Assembly: GCF_014851915.1 (NCBI RefSeq)
Contig: NZ_JACVAP010000001.1
Span: 186,001-250,000 of the forward strand
Direction of reading: 5' to 3'
DNA length: 64,000 nucleotides
Source: Xanthomonas sp. XNM01
GTDB taxonomy: Bacteria > Pseudomonadota > Gammaproteobacteria > Xanthomonadales > Xanthomonadaceae
Below the pieces are notes generated by a model, which saw only the letters and a program-made list of their open reading frames with translations, ran no database searches and was not told the origin of the DNA. The position numbers and the translations under genes were made by a program. This document shows positions 16,980-25,801 of this stretch, in pieces (position 1 is the first letter of the stretch; each line of letters begins with the position of its first letter).

Positions 16980-18074
16980 TCAGAGATCCAGGACCAGGTC
17001 GGAGACCGCGCTGCTGACGCACAGCTTGAGCGCGGCGGTCGGTTCGTCGTGCAGCGCGCCGGTGGACAGGTCGCGGGTGCGTCCGCTGGCCTTGCCGCAG
17101 GCGCAGGTGTTGCACAGGCCCATGCGGCAGCCATGTGCGGGCTTGAGGCCCTGCGCTTCGAGTGCCTCGAGCAGGTTCACGCCGCGGGGCAGGGTCAGGT
17201 GCCGGCCGCTGCCGGCCAGCGTCACCTGCACGCTGCCGTCGGTGCGGTCGTCGCGCGCCGGTGGAGTGAAGGCTTCGCTCATGAAACGCGCGACCTGTCC
17301 GTCCAGCAGCGTCGCCGCGGCGGCGGTGAAGCCCGACGGGCCGCAGGCATAGGCGCAGTGCGTCTGCAGCGGGCCGAGGGCGGCCAGCTGCGCGGCATCG
17401 ATGCGGCCGTCGGCCTCGTCGTCCGCGGTGGCGGCCTCGCCGGTCAGGACGAAGCGCACCGTGAAGCCGGCATGCTGCGCGGCCAGTGCGCGCAGCTCGG
17501 CGACGAAGCACAGCTCCTCGCGCCTGCGCGCCCAGTACAGCAGGGTGACCGGTGCGGACATGCCCTGGGCGGCACGCGCGCGGATCAGCGCCATCAGCGG
17601 CGTGATCCCGCTGCCGGCCGCCAGGAACAGGCAGGGCGTCGACGCGGACGGCAGCAGCATCGCACCGAAGGCCGGACCGATGTCCAGCAGGTCGCCGACC
17701 TGCGTGCGCTCGGCCAGATGGGTGCTCAGCCTGCCACCGGCGATGCGCCTGACCGTGATCGACACGCGGCCGGCCCGGTCGGTGGCGCTCGGGCTGTAGC
17801 TGCGGCGCACCAGCGCACCGTCGATCTCGGCACCGACCAGCACGTGCTGGCCCGCCTGGACGCCCTGCCAGTGGCGGTTGGGCTGCAGCACCAGGGTGAC
17901 CGCATCCGCCGAGGCGGGGTGCTTTTCCACCACCCGGGCCAGCGGCCGGTCCCAGCGCCAGAGCGGATGCACGCGCGAGGCCCAGTAATCGAACACGACC
18001 GGGGTGACCAACGGGCCGATCAGGCGGCGCAGGCGGCCGGGACGGGAGGCGGGCGGGGCGGGGAGGGCGCTCAT
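16980..18074 (-). CDS. desC: Ferredoxin-NADP reductase-like electron donor to desaturase, DesC-like
   Basis: This gene encodes 364 residues. A FAD-binding barrel (about 40-135; the RSYSP motif binds flavin) and an NAD(P)-binding domain (about 145-250; LAAGSGITPLMAL, YACGPSGF) are followed by a plant-type [2Fe-2S] ferredoxin domain (about 280-364; CRMGLCNTCACG, then LCVSS). It passes electrons from NAD(P)H to the desaturase. No Shine-Dalgarno is seen before the ATG, and a -10-like TATAGT (minus strand, 18089-18084) ends only about 10 nt upstream, so the mRNA may be leaderless. Confidence 0.88.
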   Translation of the reverse strand: MSALPAPPASRPGRLRRLIGPLVTPVVFDYWASRVHPLWRWDRPLARVVEKHPASADAVTLVLQPNRHWQGVQAGQHVLVGAEIDGALVRRSYSPSATDRAGRVSITVRRIAGGRLSTHLAERTQVGDLLDIGPAFGAMLLPSASTPCLFLAAGSGITPLMALIRARAAQGMSAPVTLLYWARRREELCFVAELRALAAQHAGFTVRFVLTGEAATADDEADGRIDAAQLAALGPLQTHCAYACGPSGFTAAAATLLDGQVARFMSEAFTPPARDDRTDGSVQVTLAGSGRHLTLPRGVNLLEALEAQGLKPAHGCRMGLCNTCACGKASGRTRDLSTGALHDEPTAALKLCVSSAVSDLVLDL

Positions 18075-18095
18075 CGGTGCCGACTATACAGGCGC

Positions 18096-18123
18096 ATAAA
18101 CAGGTGTGTATACAACTGTATAT
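18096..18123. promoter_or_regulatory. Probable DesT/FabR operator in the divergent promoter
   Basis: A 28-bp imperfect palindrome: the 14-nt left arm (18096-18109) and right arm (18110-18123) match at 11 of 14 positions. It covers the region just upstream of the -10-like TATAGT for desC and overlaps the probable promoter of the TetR gene, so one bound repressor could control both directions. Confidence 0.65.
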
Positions 18124-18172
18124 TTTGATCGCCGCTATCATTAAGCCGGATCCTCCGAAGCGAACCCCTGCC

Positions 18173-18838
18173 TTGCAGCCCCTAGCCGACCTCCAGCCCA
18201 GTGCCGACGCGACGGAAACCCCCGTCCGCAAGGCCTCGATCTCGCGCGAGGACCTGCTGCTGGCCGCCCTGCGGCTGCTCGGCCCGCACCGCAGCGTGTC
18301 CTCGCTGAGCCTGCGCGAGGTCGCCCGCGAGGCCGGCATCGCGCCGAACAGCTTCTACCGCCAGTTCCGCGACATGGACGAGCTGGCCATCGCCCTGATC
18401 GACCTGGCCGGCAGTTCGCTGCGGCGGATCATCGGCCAGGCCCGCCAGCGTGCGGCCAGCAGCGAGCGCAGCGTGATCCGCCTGTCGGTGGAGACGTTCA
18501 TGGAGCAGCTGCGCGCGGACCACAAGATGCTGCACGTGCTGCTGCGCGAGGGCGCGGTCGGTTCGGACGCGTTCAAGCAGGCGGTCGAACGCGAGCTGAC
18601 CTATTTCGAGGATGAGCTGAAGGTCGACCTGGTGCGCCTGGCCGCGGCCGCCAACGCGCCGCTGTACGAGCCGGCGCTGGTGTCCAAGGCGATCACGCGC
18701 ACGGTGTTCTCGATGGGCGCCGCGGCGATGGACCTGCCGCCGGAGAAGGATCCGGAACTGATCGAGCAGATCTCGCAGATGCTGCGGATGATCATCACCG
18801 GCTCGCGCGCGCTGGCGCGTCATCCCGTCGTCGACTGA
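18173..18838 (+). CDS. desT: TetR-family repressor of unsaturated fatty acid genes (DesT/FabR-like)
   Basis: This gene encodes about 221 residues if translation starts at TTG 18173. Upstream in-frame alternatives at 18077, 18104 and 18125 lie within or near the operator and promoter, so they are less likely. The helix-turn-helix is LSLREVAREAGIAPNSFYRQF, very close to FabR/DesT proteins. The ligand domain follows (VETFMEQLRADHKMLHVLLREG, ITRTVFSMGAAAMDLPP). FabR and DesT sense the ratio of saturated to unsaturated acyl-CoA or acyl-ACP. Position opposite desCB supports that role. The start codon is uncertain because no good ribosome site is visible. Confidence 0.85.
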   Translation: MQPLADLQPSADATETPVRKASISREDLLLAALRLLGPHRSVSSLSLREVAREAGIAPNSFYRQFRDMDELAIALIDLAGSSLRRIIGQARQRAASSERSVIRLSVETFMEQLRADHKMLHVLLREGAVGSDAFKQAVERELTYFEDELKVDLVRLAAAANAPLYEPALVSKAITRTVFSMGAAAMDLPPEKDPELIEQISQMLRMIITGSRALARHPVVD

Positions 18839-19155
18839 TCCGGGCGTCGCGCGCGGCTCCGTGTCGCGGGAATCGGTGCGACTGCGGCGCTGGCTGCGGT
18901 TCCCGGGTGCGGCATGGGCGCGATCTGCGGCCGGACGTTCCAGTAACGACGCTGCGGGCGGGAGCGGGGCCTGCCGCTGCCACGTCTCCACCTGCACCAC
19001 GACGGGATCCCGTACGCACCGCGACCGCGGGTCCGCAGAACGCAGTCAATCGCGTCCACATCCCGGGACCCGCTCCAGAACCTCTCCGGCAAGCCGGGCC
19101 GGCATGCTGATGCACGAGGCGATCCCACCGATCGCCGGCACCGGCGCCCGCTCGG
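18839..19155. other. Gene-free stretch
   Basis: About 317 bp between the convergent TetR and oxidoreductase genes. I see no coding frame with support, no T-run terminator and no promoter. Confidence 0.5.
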
Positions 19156-21486
19156 TCAGTGATCGCTCTCCACCGGTGACGGCCCCGCGGGGACCGGCGC
19201 CTGCTGCCCGCGCCGGATGCGCACCGGGATGCTCTTGCCGGCCGGGACGTGGCTGTCGATCGCATGGTGGGCGTTGGCCAGCAGTGGGTTGCACTCGGGG
19301 TAGTAGCCGGCGATGCAGCCGGGCGGCAGGTCCATGCGGGTCACGCGCAGGCCGCCGACCGCGCGTTCGACACCGTCGTCGTAGTCGCCGACCAGATCGA
19401 CCAGCTCGCCTTCCGTCAGGCCCAGCCGGCGCATGTCCTCGTCGCACAGCATGACCACCCGGCGCGTGCCGTCGATGCCACGGAAGCGGTCGCGGTAGCC
19501 GTAGATGGTGGTGTTGAACTGGTCGTTGCTGCGTACGGTCACCAGGCGCAGCCGTTCGGGCGCCTCGTCGATGCCACTCGCATCCAGCGTGGTCGGCACC
19601 ATGAACCCGGCCTTGCCGCTGTCGGTCTCCCAGCGGCGTTCGCGTGCGGCCACCGGGCGCGGGAAGCCGCCGGGCGTCTTCAGGCGCGCGTTGAAATCGC
19701 GGAATTGATCGGGATAGGTCGCCTCGATCGCGTCGCGCACGCGCGCATAGTCGTCGACCCAGGCCTGCCAGGGAATGTTGGGGTTGTCGGGGAGCGTGGC
19801 GCGGGCGATGCCGGCGACGATGGCCGGCTCGGACAGCAGCGTATCGGCGGCCGGATCATGCGTGCCGAACGAGGCATGGATGCAGGTGGTCGAGTCTTCG
19901 GTGGTCACGGTCTGGTCGCCGCTGGCCTGCGTGTCGCGCTCCAGCCGGCCCAGGCAGGGCAGCAGCAGCGTCACCTCGCCGCAGACCAGATGACTGCGGT
20001 TGAGCTTGGTCGCCACCTGCACGCTCAGGCGCAGCCGGCGCCAGGCGTTCTCCAGCCGCGCGGTCTCCGGCGCGGCGCGGACGAAATTGCCGCCCAGGCC
20101 GATGAACGCGCGCACCGAGCCGTCGAGCACGCCGGCCACGGTGCCGACGGTGTCCAGCCCCTTGGTGCGTGGCGGCAGGAAGGCGTACTGCTGCGCCAGC
20201 CGGTCCAGCGGAACCAGCTCGGGCTTCTCGCTGATGCCGACGGTGCGCTGGCCCTGCACGTTGGAGTGGCCGCGCACCGGGCAGATGCCGGCGCCGGGCC
20301 GGCCGATGTTGCCGCGCATCAGCAGCAGGTTGCACAGCATGCGCACGCTGTCCACGCCGTGGCGGTGCTGGGTGATGCCCATGCCGTAGACGAGGATGGT
20401 CGATTCGGCGCGTGCATAGACCTCGGCGGCGGCGACGATGTCGGCGCGCGCCATTCCGGACACGCGCTCGATGTCGCCCCACGCGGTGTCGCGTACCGAG
20501 GCGGCGAAGGCGTCGAAGCCGCTGGTATGGGTCTGGATGAACGCGATGTCCAGCACCCGCGGCGCGCCGGCGCGCTGGGCCGCCTCGTCCAGTTCCAGCA
20601 GTGCCTTGCACATTCCCTGGACCACGGCGATGTCACCACCGGCGCGCATCTGGTAGTACGCGCTGCCGATCCGGGTCGAGCCGCCGGTCAGCATCTGTCC
20701 GGGCTCCTGCGGATTGGTGAAGCGTTCCCAGCCGCGTTCGCGCAGGGGATTGAAGACCAGGATCGGCACCTCGCGCCGGCTGGCCTCCTGCAGCTGGTGC
20801 AGCATGCGCGGGCTGTTGGTGCCCACGTTCTGGCCGAAGGCGAGGATGCAGTCCGTCTTCTCGAAGTCCTCCAGCAGCACCGTGCCGACCGGCACGCCGA
20901 TGCTGCGCGGCAGCCCCACCGAGGTGCTCTCGTGGCACATATTGGAGCTGTCGGGCAGGTTGTTGGTGCCGTACAGGCGTGCCAGCAATGCGTACATGTA
21001 CGAGGTTTCCAGCGAGGCGCGGCCGGAGGCATAGAACACCGCGCTGTCCGGCTCCAGTGCCCGCAGCTCGCGCCCGATCAGGGCGAACGCCTCGTCCCAG
21101 CCGATCGGCACGTAACAGTCGCTGCCGTGGTCGTAGCGCATCGGCTCGGTCAGCCGGCCCTGGCGTTCCAGGTCGTGGTCGGCCCACTGCAGCAGGTCGG
21201 ACACCGTGTGCCCGGCGAAGAAGCCGGCATCGACGCGGTTGCGGTCCAGTTCCCAGAACGTGGCCTTGGCGCCGTTCTCGCAAAACTCGAACCGGTGCGG
21301 GTCGCGCGGCTTGGCCCAGGCGCAGCTGACGCACATGAAGCCGTCCGCCTTGTTCTGCCGCCCCAGCTGCTCCATCGCCTCGGCGGTGGGGACGCTGGGA
21401 TGGCCGCCGAAGCGCAGCAGCGAATGCACCGACCCCCAGCCGCCTGCGGGATGGTCGTACTCCTTGAACCGTGGTTTGGCGGACAT
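19156..21486 (-). CDS. FdhF/YdeP-family molybdopterin oxidoreductase
   Basis: This gene encodes 776 residues. N-terminal cysteines CVSC (52-55) and FCENGAK (C69) match the YdeP subgroup, and the NMCHES segment follows at the active-site region. Molybdopterin-binding blocks include ILAFGQNVGTNSPRM, YGMGITQHRHGVDSVRML, GRPGAGICPVRGHSNVQGQRT and the C-terminal VRSNDQFNTTIYGYRDRFRG. E. coli YdeP contributes to acid resistance; the reaction is not established. The ATG at 21486 begins the family-typical KEYDHPAGGWGSVHSL. The frame stays open further upstream, but that part is antisense to the transporter and has no family match. It is divergent from the transporter across 200 bp. Confidence 0.88.
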   Translation of the reverse strand: MSAKPRFKEYDHPAGGWGSVHSLLRFGGHPSVPTAEAMEQLGRQNKADGFMCVSCAWAKPRDPHRFEFCENGAKATFWELDRNRVDAGFFAGHTVSDLLQWADHDLERQGRLTEPMRYDHGSDCYVPIGWDEAFALIGRELRALEPDSAVFYASGRASLETSYMYALLARLYGTNNLPDSSNMCHESTSVGLPRSIGVPVGTVLLEDFEKTDCILAFGQNVGTNSPRMLHQLQEASRREVPILVFNPLRERGWERFTNPQEPGQMLTGGSTRIGSAYYQMRAGGDIAVVQGMCKALLELDEAAQRAGAPRVLDIAFIQTHTSGFDAFAASVRDTAWGDIERVSGMARADIVAAAEVYARAESTILVYGMGITQHRHGVDSVRMLCNLLLMRGNIGRPGAGICPVRGHSNVQGQRTVGISEKPELVPLDRLAQQYAFLPPRTKGLDTVGTVAGVLDGSVRAFIGLGGNFVRAAPETARLENAWRRLRLSVQVATKLNRSHLVCGEVTLLLPCLGRLERDTQASGDQTVTTEDSTTCIHASFGTHDPAADTLLSEPAIVAGIARATLPDNPNIPWQAWVDDYARVRDAIEATYPDQFRDFNARLKTPGGFPRPVAARERRWETDSGKAGFMVPTTLDASGIDEAPERLRLVTVRSNDQFNTTIYGYRDRFRGIDGTRRVVMLCDEDMRRLGLTEGELVDLVGDYDDGVERAVGGLRVTRMDLPPGCIAGYYPECNPLLANAHHAIDSHVPAGKSIPVRIRRGQQAPVPAGPSPVESDH

Positions 21487-21687
21487 GGCGATGCCTCGGT
21501 GCGGGAATGCCCCATGGATAGCGCAACGGCGGTCCAGCGAAGGTGAACCGGCAGCCGCATCGCTGCCGGGCGTGACATGGCGCCCGCATGCGGTGAAGGC
21601 GCTGGCGATGTTGCAGTGCATCGGATACCGTGCGCGCGTGGCGGCCGGGCTGGTGCCGCATGACGCTTCCCACAGGCCGTTCCCCCG

Positions 21688-23064
21688 ATGTCCGATCCCG
21701 CGCCCTCCGGCCCACGACCCGGCGATTTCCGGCAGACGCTCGCATCGCTGGGCGTGGATTCGCCCGCGCTGTGGTGGTCGCTGCTGTACTTCTTCTGCCT
21801 GCTGACCGGCTATTACGTGCTGCGTCCGGTCCGCGACGCGATGGGCGCGTCGGCCGACGTGGCGGCGGTGTTTCCGCAGGCGGCCATCGCCTGGACCCAG
21901 GCGCGTGGCATCGCCTTGGGCGAGTTCACCCTGCAAGCGCTGTTCACCGGCACCTTCATCTGCATGGTGCTGCTGCAGCCGGCATATGGGGCGCTGGTAT
22001 CGCGCTTTCCCCGGCGTGTGTTCCTGCCGGTGCTGTATCTGGCGTTCATCGCCTGCCTGGGCTTTTTCTACTGGGCGTTCACCCATGCGCTGCCGGGCCG
22101 CGGCGCCGCGTTCTTCATCTGGGTGGCGGTGTTCAACCTGTTCGCGGTGAGCGTGTTCTGGAGCTACATGGCCGACGTCTTCGACAACGAGGGCGCGAAG
22201 AAGGTCTATGGCTACATCGGCGCCGGCGGCACCATCGGCGCGCTGACCGGGCCGACCATCACCGGGCTGCTGGTCGAGCGCATCGGCGTGGCCAACCTGC
22301 TGCTGGTCTCGGCCGGCTTCCTGCTGGTCTGCGTGCTGTGCATCGTGCAGCTGCGCCGGTTCGCGATGGCGCGCGAGCGCGCGCACCGCGAGCGCAGCGG
22401 CGAGGAGGCGATGGGCGGTTCGGTGCTGGCCGGCCTGCGCCTGGTCTGGAAGGACCCGTTGCTGCGCGCGCTGGCCGCGCTGATGTTCTTCGCGGTCGGC
22501 GTCGGCACCCTGCTGTACAACGAGCAGGCGGCCATCGCCCGGCGCCTGCTCGACGATGCGACCCGCACCGCCTACTACGCCAACCTCGATCTGGCGATCA
22601 ACCTGCTGACCATCGTCGTGCAGCTGTTCCTGACCCGCTGGCTGCTGCGCCGCTACGGCATCGCACCGCTGCTGCTGGTGCCGGCCGGCCTGATCCTGCT
22701 GGGCTTTTCGATCCTGGCCGCTTCGCCGCTGCCGGCCCTGATCTGGGTGGTGCAGGTGATGACGCGTTCCTGCGAGTTCTCGCTGGCCAAGCCGGCGCGC
22801 GAAACCATCTACACCCGGGTCGACCGCGAGGCCCGCTACAAGGCCAAGGCGGTGATCGACACCATGGTCTACCGCGGTGGCGACCTCAGCTTCGTGTGGC
22901 TGCACAAGGCCCTGTCGGGTTTCGGTTCGCACATCGTGTTCCTGGTCGGCATCGGCGTGGCCGGCGGCATGGCCGCCAGCATCTGGCGGGTGATCCGCGC
23001 GCAGCGCGCATTGTCGGACGGCCCGGCGGCCACGGAATCGCCAGTTGCCAGCGGCCACCGCTGA
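21688..23064 (+). CDS. MFS-like transporter resembling NTP/NDP exchangers (TLC type)
   Basis: This gene encodes 458 residues with about 12 hydrophobic segments. Family-like motifs include ALWWSLLYFFCLLTGYYVLRPVRDAMG at the first helix, FWSYMADVFDNEGAKKVYGYIGAGGTIGALTGP around helix 5, and REARYKAKAVIDTMVYRGGD late in the protein. Free-living bacteria encode such proteins without being ATP parasites, and the substrate is unknown. The SVFWSYMADVF and GAGGTIGA pattern is that seen in proteins annotated as NTP/NDP exchange transporters in xanthomonads. It is followed after 97 bp by the epimerase gene on the same strand. Confidence 0.8.
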   Translation: MSDPAPSGPRPGDFRQTLASLGVDSPALWWSLLYFFCLLTGYYVLRPVRDAMGASADVAAVFPQAAIAWTQARGIALGEFTLQALFTGTFICMVLLQPAYGALVSRFPRRVFLPVLYLAFIACLGFFYWAFTHALPGRGAAFFIWVAVFNLFAVSVFWSYMADVFDNEGAKKVYGYIGAGGTIGALTGPTITGLLVERIGVANLLLVSAGFLLVCVLCIVQLRRFAMARERAHRERSGEEAMGGSVLAGLRLVWKDPLLRALAALMFFAVGVGTLLYNEQAAIARRLLDDATRTAYYANLDLAINLLTIVVQLFLTRWLLRRYGIAPLLLVPAGLILLGFSILAASPLPALIWVVQVMTRSCEFSLAKPARETIYTRVDREARYKAKAVIDTMVYRGGDLSFVWLHKALSGFGSHIVFLVGIGVAGGMAASIWRVIRAQRALSDGPAATESPVASGHR

Positions 23065-23161
23065 GCCGCCGCATGCCGGTGGTCGCCATGACTTCCGGCC
23101 GATGGGCGCCGTCCGCGCCGGTGCCACCATCGCGCCGTTCCCACCAGGGCAGGTGCAGGGC

Positions 23162-24334
23162 ATGGCGACACGACGCGATTTCATCCTCGGCGGTGCCGCG
23201 CTCGCCGCCGCGCTGGCCATTCCCGGTCGGTTGCGGGCAGCGCCCCGGCCGCTGACGATCCTGGTCCTTGGCGGCAGCGGATTCCTCGGGCCGCACTTCG
23301 TCGATGCCGCGCTGGCGGCCGGGCACCGTCTCACCCTGTTCAACCGCGGCAAGCGCAATCCGACGCGCTTCGACGGCCAGCAGTACAGCGGCCTCGAGCA
23401 GCTGCGTGGCGACCGCCGCAGCGATCTGTCCGCGCTGGAGGGCGATCGGCGTTGGGACGCGGTGCTCGACACATCCGCCTATTTCCCGGCCGATGTGCGG
23501 CGCAGCGCCGGCCTGCTGGCGTCACGGGTCGGCCGCTACATGCTGATTTCCTCGATCTCGGCCTACGCCGACCACGCCACGCCCGGTGCCGACGAGACCG
23601 CGCCGGTGGCGGTGCTGGCCGGTGCCGAAACGGCCACCGAAATCACCGGCGAAAACTATGGCCCGTTGAAGGCCCTGTGCGAGCAGGCCGCCGAACAGGC
23701 GCTGCCCGGGCGCAGCATCGTGGTCCGCCCCGGCCTGATCGTGGGTCCTGGCGACACCACCGACCGCTTCACCTACTGGCCGGTGCGCGCCGCGCGGGGA
23801 GGTGAGGTGCTCGCTCCCGGCGCGCCGGATGATCCGATCCAGTGCATCGACGTCCGCGACCTGGCCGCCTTTCTGCTACGTCTGATCGAACAGGACGTGG
23901 CCGGCACCTTCAACGCCGACGCGCCGCCGGGCACGCTGACGATGGGCGGGCTGCTCGACGCCAGCCTGCAGGCGGCCGGCGAGGCCAGCGGCCTGCGCTG
24001 CATCCGCGCGCCCTGCCTGCCGCCGGACACGCCGGTGACCTGGGTGCCCGCGGACTTCCTCAAGGCGCAGGGCGTGTCGCCGTGGAGCGACCTGCCGGTG
24101 TGGATGCCGGCGGCGGGCGAGAACGCCGGCTGGGGCCGGCGCAGTACCGCCCGCGCGCAGGCGGCCGGCCTGCGGTGTCGCCCGTTGCACGACACCGCGC
24201 GCGACACGCTGACCTGGTGGAACGCGCTGCCGGAGGCACGTCGTGCGACGCTCCAGGCGGGGCTGTCCGAAGCCCGGGAGCGCGGTGTCCTCCAGGCCTG
24301 GCATGCACGGCAGACAGCAGGCGGAAACGGCTGA
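23162..24334 (+). CDS. NAD-dependent epimerase/dehydratase-fold protein with Tat signal
   Basis: This gene encodes 390 residues. The N-terminus TRRDFILGGAALAAALAIPG is a twin-arginine signal, so the protein is likely exported folded with its cofactor. The Rossmann motif LVLGGSGFLG follows (about 36-45). The extended SDR Tyr-Lys pair appears to be in GENYGPLKALCEQ (YxxxK). The C-terminal half resembles isoflavone-reductase-like and NDP-sugar epimerases. The start at 23162 is the only one that gives the Tat motif. Substrate unknown; neighbours give no pathway hint. Confidence 0.82.
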   Translation: MATRRDFILGGAALAAALAIPGRLRAAPRPLTILVLGGSGFLGPHFVDAALAAGHRLTLFNRGKRNPTRFDGQQYSGLEQLRGDRRSDLSALEGDRRWDAVLDTSAYFPADVRRSAGLLASRVGRYMLISSISAYADHATPGADETAPVAVLAGAETATEITGENYGPLKALCEQAAEQALPGRSIVVRPGLIVGPGDTTDRFTYWPVRAARGGEVLAPGAPDDPIQCIDVRDLAAFLLRLIEQDVAGTFNADAPPGTLTMGGLLDASLQAAGEASGLRCIRAPCLPPDTPVTWVPADFLKAQGVSPWSDLPVWMPAAGENAGWGRRSTARAQAAGLRCRPLHDTARDTLTWWNALPEARRATLQAGLSEARERGVLQAWHARQTAGGNG

Positions 24335-24598
24335 GCGGGCTGCCTTGCCTGTCGCGTGAACCGCCGGGGTGCACCGGCGCTGGGTGCCGGCGCAGCCGGT
24401 ACGTTCCCGACGCGGTCCCGCCAGGCGCACGCCGTGTTCCGTCACCGCTTGCATCCGTGCGGTGACGCGGCAGGCCAGCGCATGCGTTCCAGCGGACATG
24501 CCGTTGGTCGGCATGCCGGGATGGACGTGTACGCAGTGCCGTCGCAGGCTCTAAGCTTGGCGATCCAACACCGTGCCCGTCGGCCGCAAGGAGATGCG

Positions 24599-24964
24599 AT
24601 GACCGTGCTTGCCCTGTCCCTGGCCGTGGCCGTCGGCCTGCTGCATGTCTGGATCCTGGTGCTGGAGATGTTCCTGTGGACCCGACCGGCCGGGTTGCGC
24701 GCGTTCCGCAATACCCCCGAACGCGCCCGCGCCACGCGTGTGCTCGCCGCCAACCAGGGCCTGTACAACGGATTTCTCGCTGCCGGCCTGTTCTGGGGTG
24801 CGGCGACCCAGCAGTGGCCGGTGCTGCTGTTCTTCCTCGGCTGCGTGGTCGTCGCGGGCTGCTACGGCGCGTGGAGCGTCAACCTGCGGATCTTCTTCAT
24901 CCAGGCGCTGCCGGCCCTGCTGGCGATCGTCGCGGTGGAACTGGCGATGCGGGGCGGTGCTTGA
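24599..24964 (+). CDS. DUF1304 membrane protein
   Basis: This gene encodes 121 residues with four hydrophobic segments (LALSLAVAVGLLHVWILVLEMF; NGFLAAGLFWGAA; VLLFFLGCVVVAGCYGA; FIQALPALLAIVAV). ANQGLYNGFLAAGL is a DUF1304 signature. The function of this small integral membrane family is unknown. AAGGAG (24588-24593) fixes the ATG at 24599. Its stop overlaps the TTG start of the next gene by 4 nt (TTGA). Confidence 0.9.
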   Translation: MTVLALSLAVAVGLLHVWILVLEMFLWTRPAGLRAFRNTPERARATRVLAANQGLYNGFLAAGLFWGAATQQWPVLLFFLGCVVVAGCYGAWSVNLRIFFIQALPALLAIVAVELAMRGGA

Positions 24965-25722
24965 GCGAGGCCACGGCCGGCGCGGCGGCGCTGGACGATG
25001 CGGCGCTGCTCGCGCCGCGCAGCGACATCGCACAGCTTTCCAGCGAGTTCCGCGAGCAGGGGCGCGTGGTGGTCCGCGACCTGTTCGTGCCCGCATTCGC
25101 CGATGCGCTGCACCGGACCCTGAGCGGATGGATGCGCTGGAGCCTGGTGACCCGCGCGGGCGGACAGCATCGGCGATTCGATGCAGCGGCTTTCGACCAG
25201 TTGCCGCCCGAGGGACGGCAGGCATTGGACGCGCTGGTGTTCGCCGAGGCCCGCGGCGGATTCCAGTATCTCTACGAACGCCAGCCGCTGTACGACCCCG
25301 ACCAGGTCGAGGACGACCACGGGGCCGCCGATCCCGTGCTGGCGCGCATGCGTGGCCTGCTCCGGCAGGGGCCGCTCATCGCGCTGGCACGCCAGATCAC
25401 CGGCCTGCCGCACATCGCCCATGGCGATGGGCAACTGACCCGCTACCGGCGTGGCCACTTCCTGACCCTGCACGACGACGCGGCCGAGGGAAAACACCGG
25501 CTCGCCGCGTATGTGCTCGGCATGACCCGCGACTGGAACGCCGACGCCGGTGGACAGCTGCAGTTCCTGGCCGCTGACGGACGGGTCGAACACAGCCTCG
25601 TCCCGGCCTTCAACACCCTGACCCTGTTCCGCGTGCCGCAGCCGCACCTGGTGACCGCGGTCGCCCCGTTCGTCGAGCATGCACGGCTTTCGGTCACTGG
25701 CTGGCTGCGGGGTCCTGGCTGA
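24961..25722 (+). CDS. Fe(II)/2-oxoglutarate oxygenase, Tpa1/prolyl-hydroxylase type
   Basis: This gene encodes 253 residues starting with TTG inside the DUF1304 stop. The metal triad can be read as the HDD stretch at 171-173 (RRGHFLTLHDDAAEGKHRLA) and a distal His in FRVPQPHLVTAV, with the 2-oxoglutarate-binding Arg in ARLSVTGWLRG. These fit the double-stranded beta-helix hydroxylases of the 2OG-Fe(II) oxygenase superfamily that modify protein prolines or similar side chains. The substrate is unknown. It is the first of three 2OG-type hydroxylases in 4.5 kb. Translational coupling to DUF1304 is likely. Confidence 0.8.
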   Translation: MSEATAGAAALDDAALLAPRSDIAQLSSEFREQGRVVVRDLFVPAFADALHRTLSGWMRWSLVTRAGGQHRRFDAAAFDQLPPEGRQALDALVFAEARGGFQYLYERQPLYDPDQVEDDHGAADPVLARMRGLLRQGPLIALARQITGLPHIAHGDGQLTRYRRGHFLTLHDDAAEGKHRLAAYVLGMTRDWNADAGGQLQFLAADGRVEHSLVPAFNTLTLFRVPQPHLVTAVAPFVEHARLSVTGWLRGPG

Positions 25723-25801
25723 GTTTCAGCACAGGGCGAGCACGCGGGCGCGGCGTGCCCTAGTATCGGATCCGGGAGGCCACGCAAGTCCGAGTAGGGG
25801 A

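Noticed and set aside
19249-21546. 765-codon frame antisense to the oxidoreductase
   Set aside because: No domain or ribosome site; codon-position pattern is that of the reverse complement of a GC-rich gene.
21487-23472. Upstream continuation of the molybdopterin oxidoreductase frame (would give 1438 residues)
   Set aside because: It is antisense to the transporter gene and its sequence is low-complexity; the family N-terminus starts at 21486.
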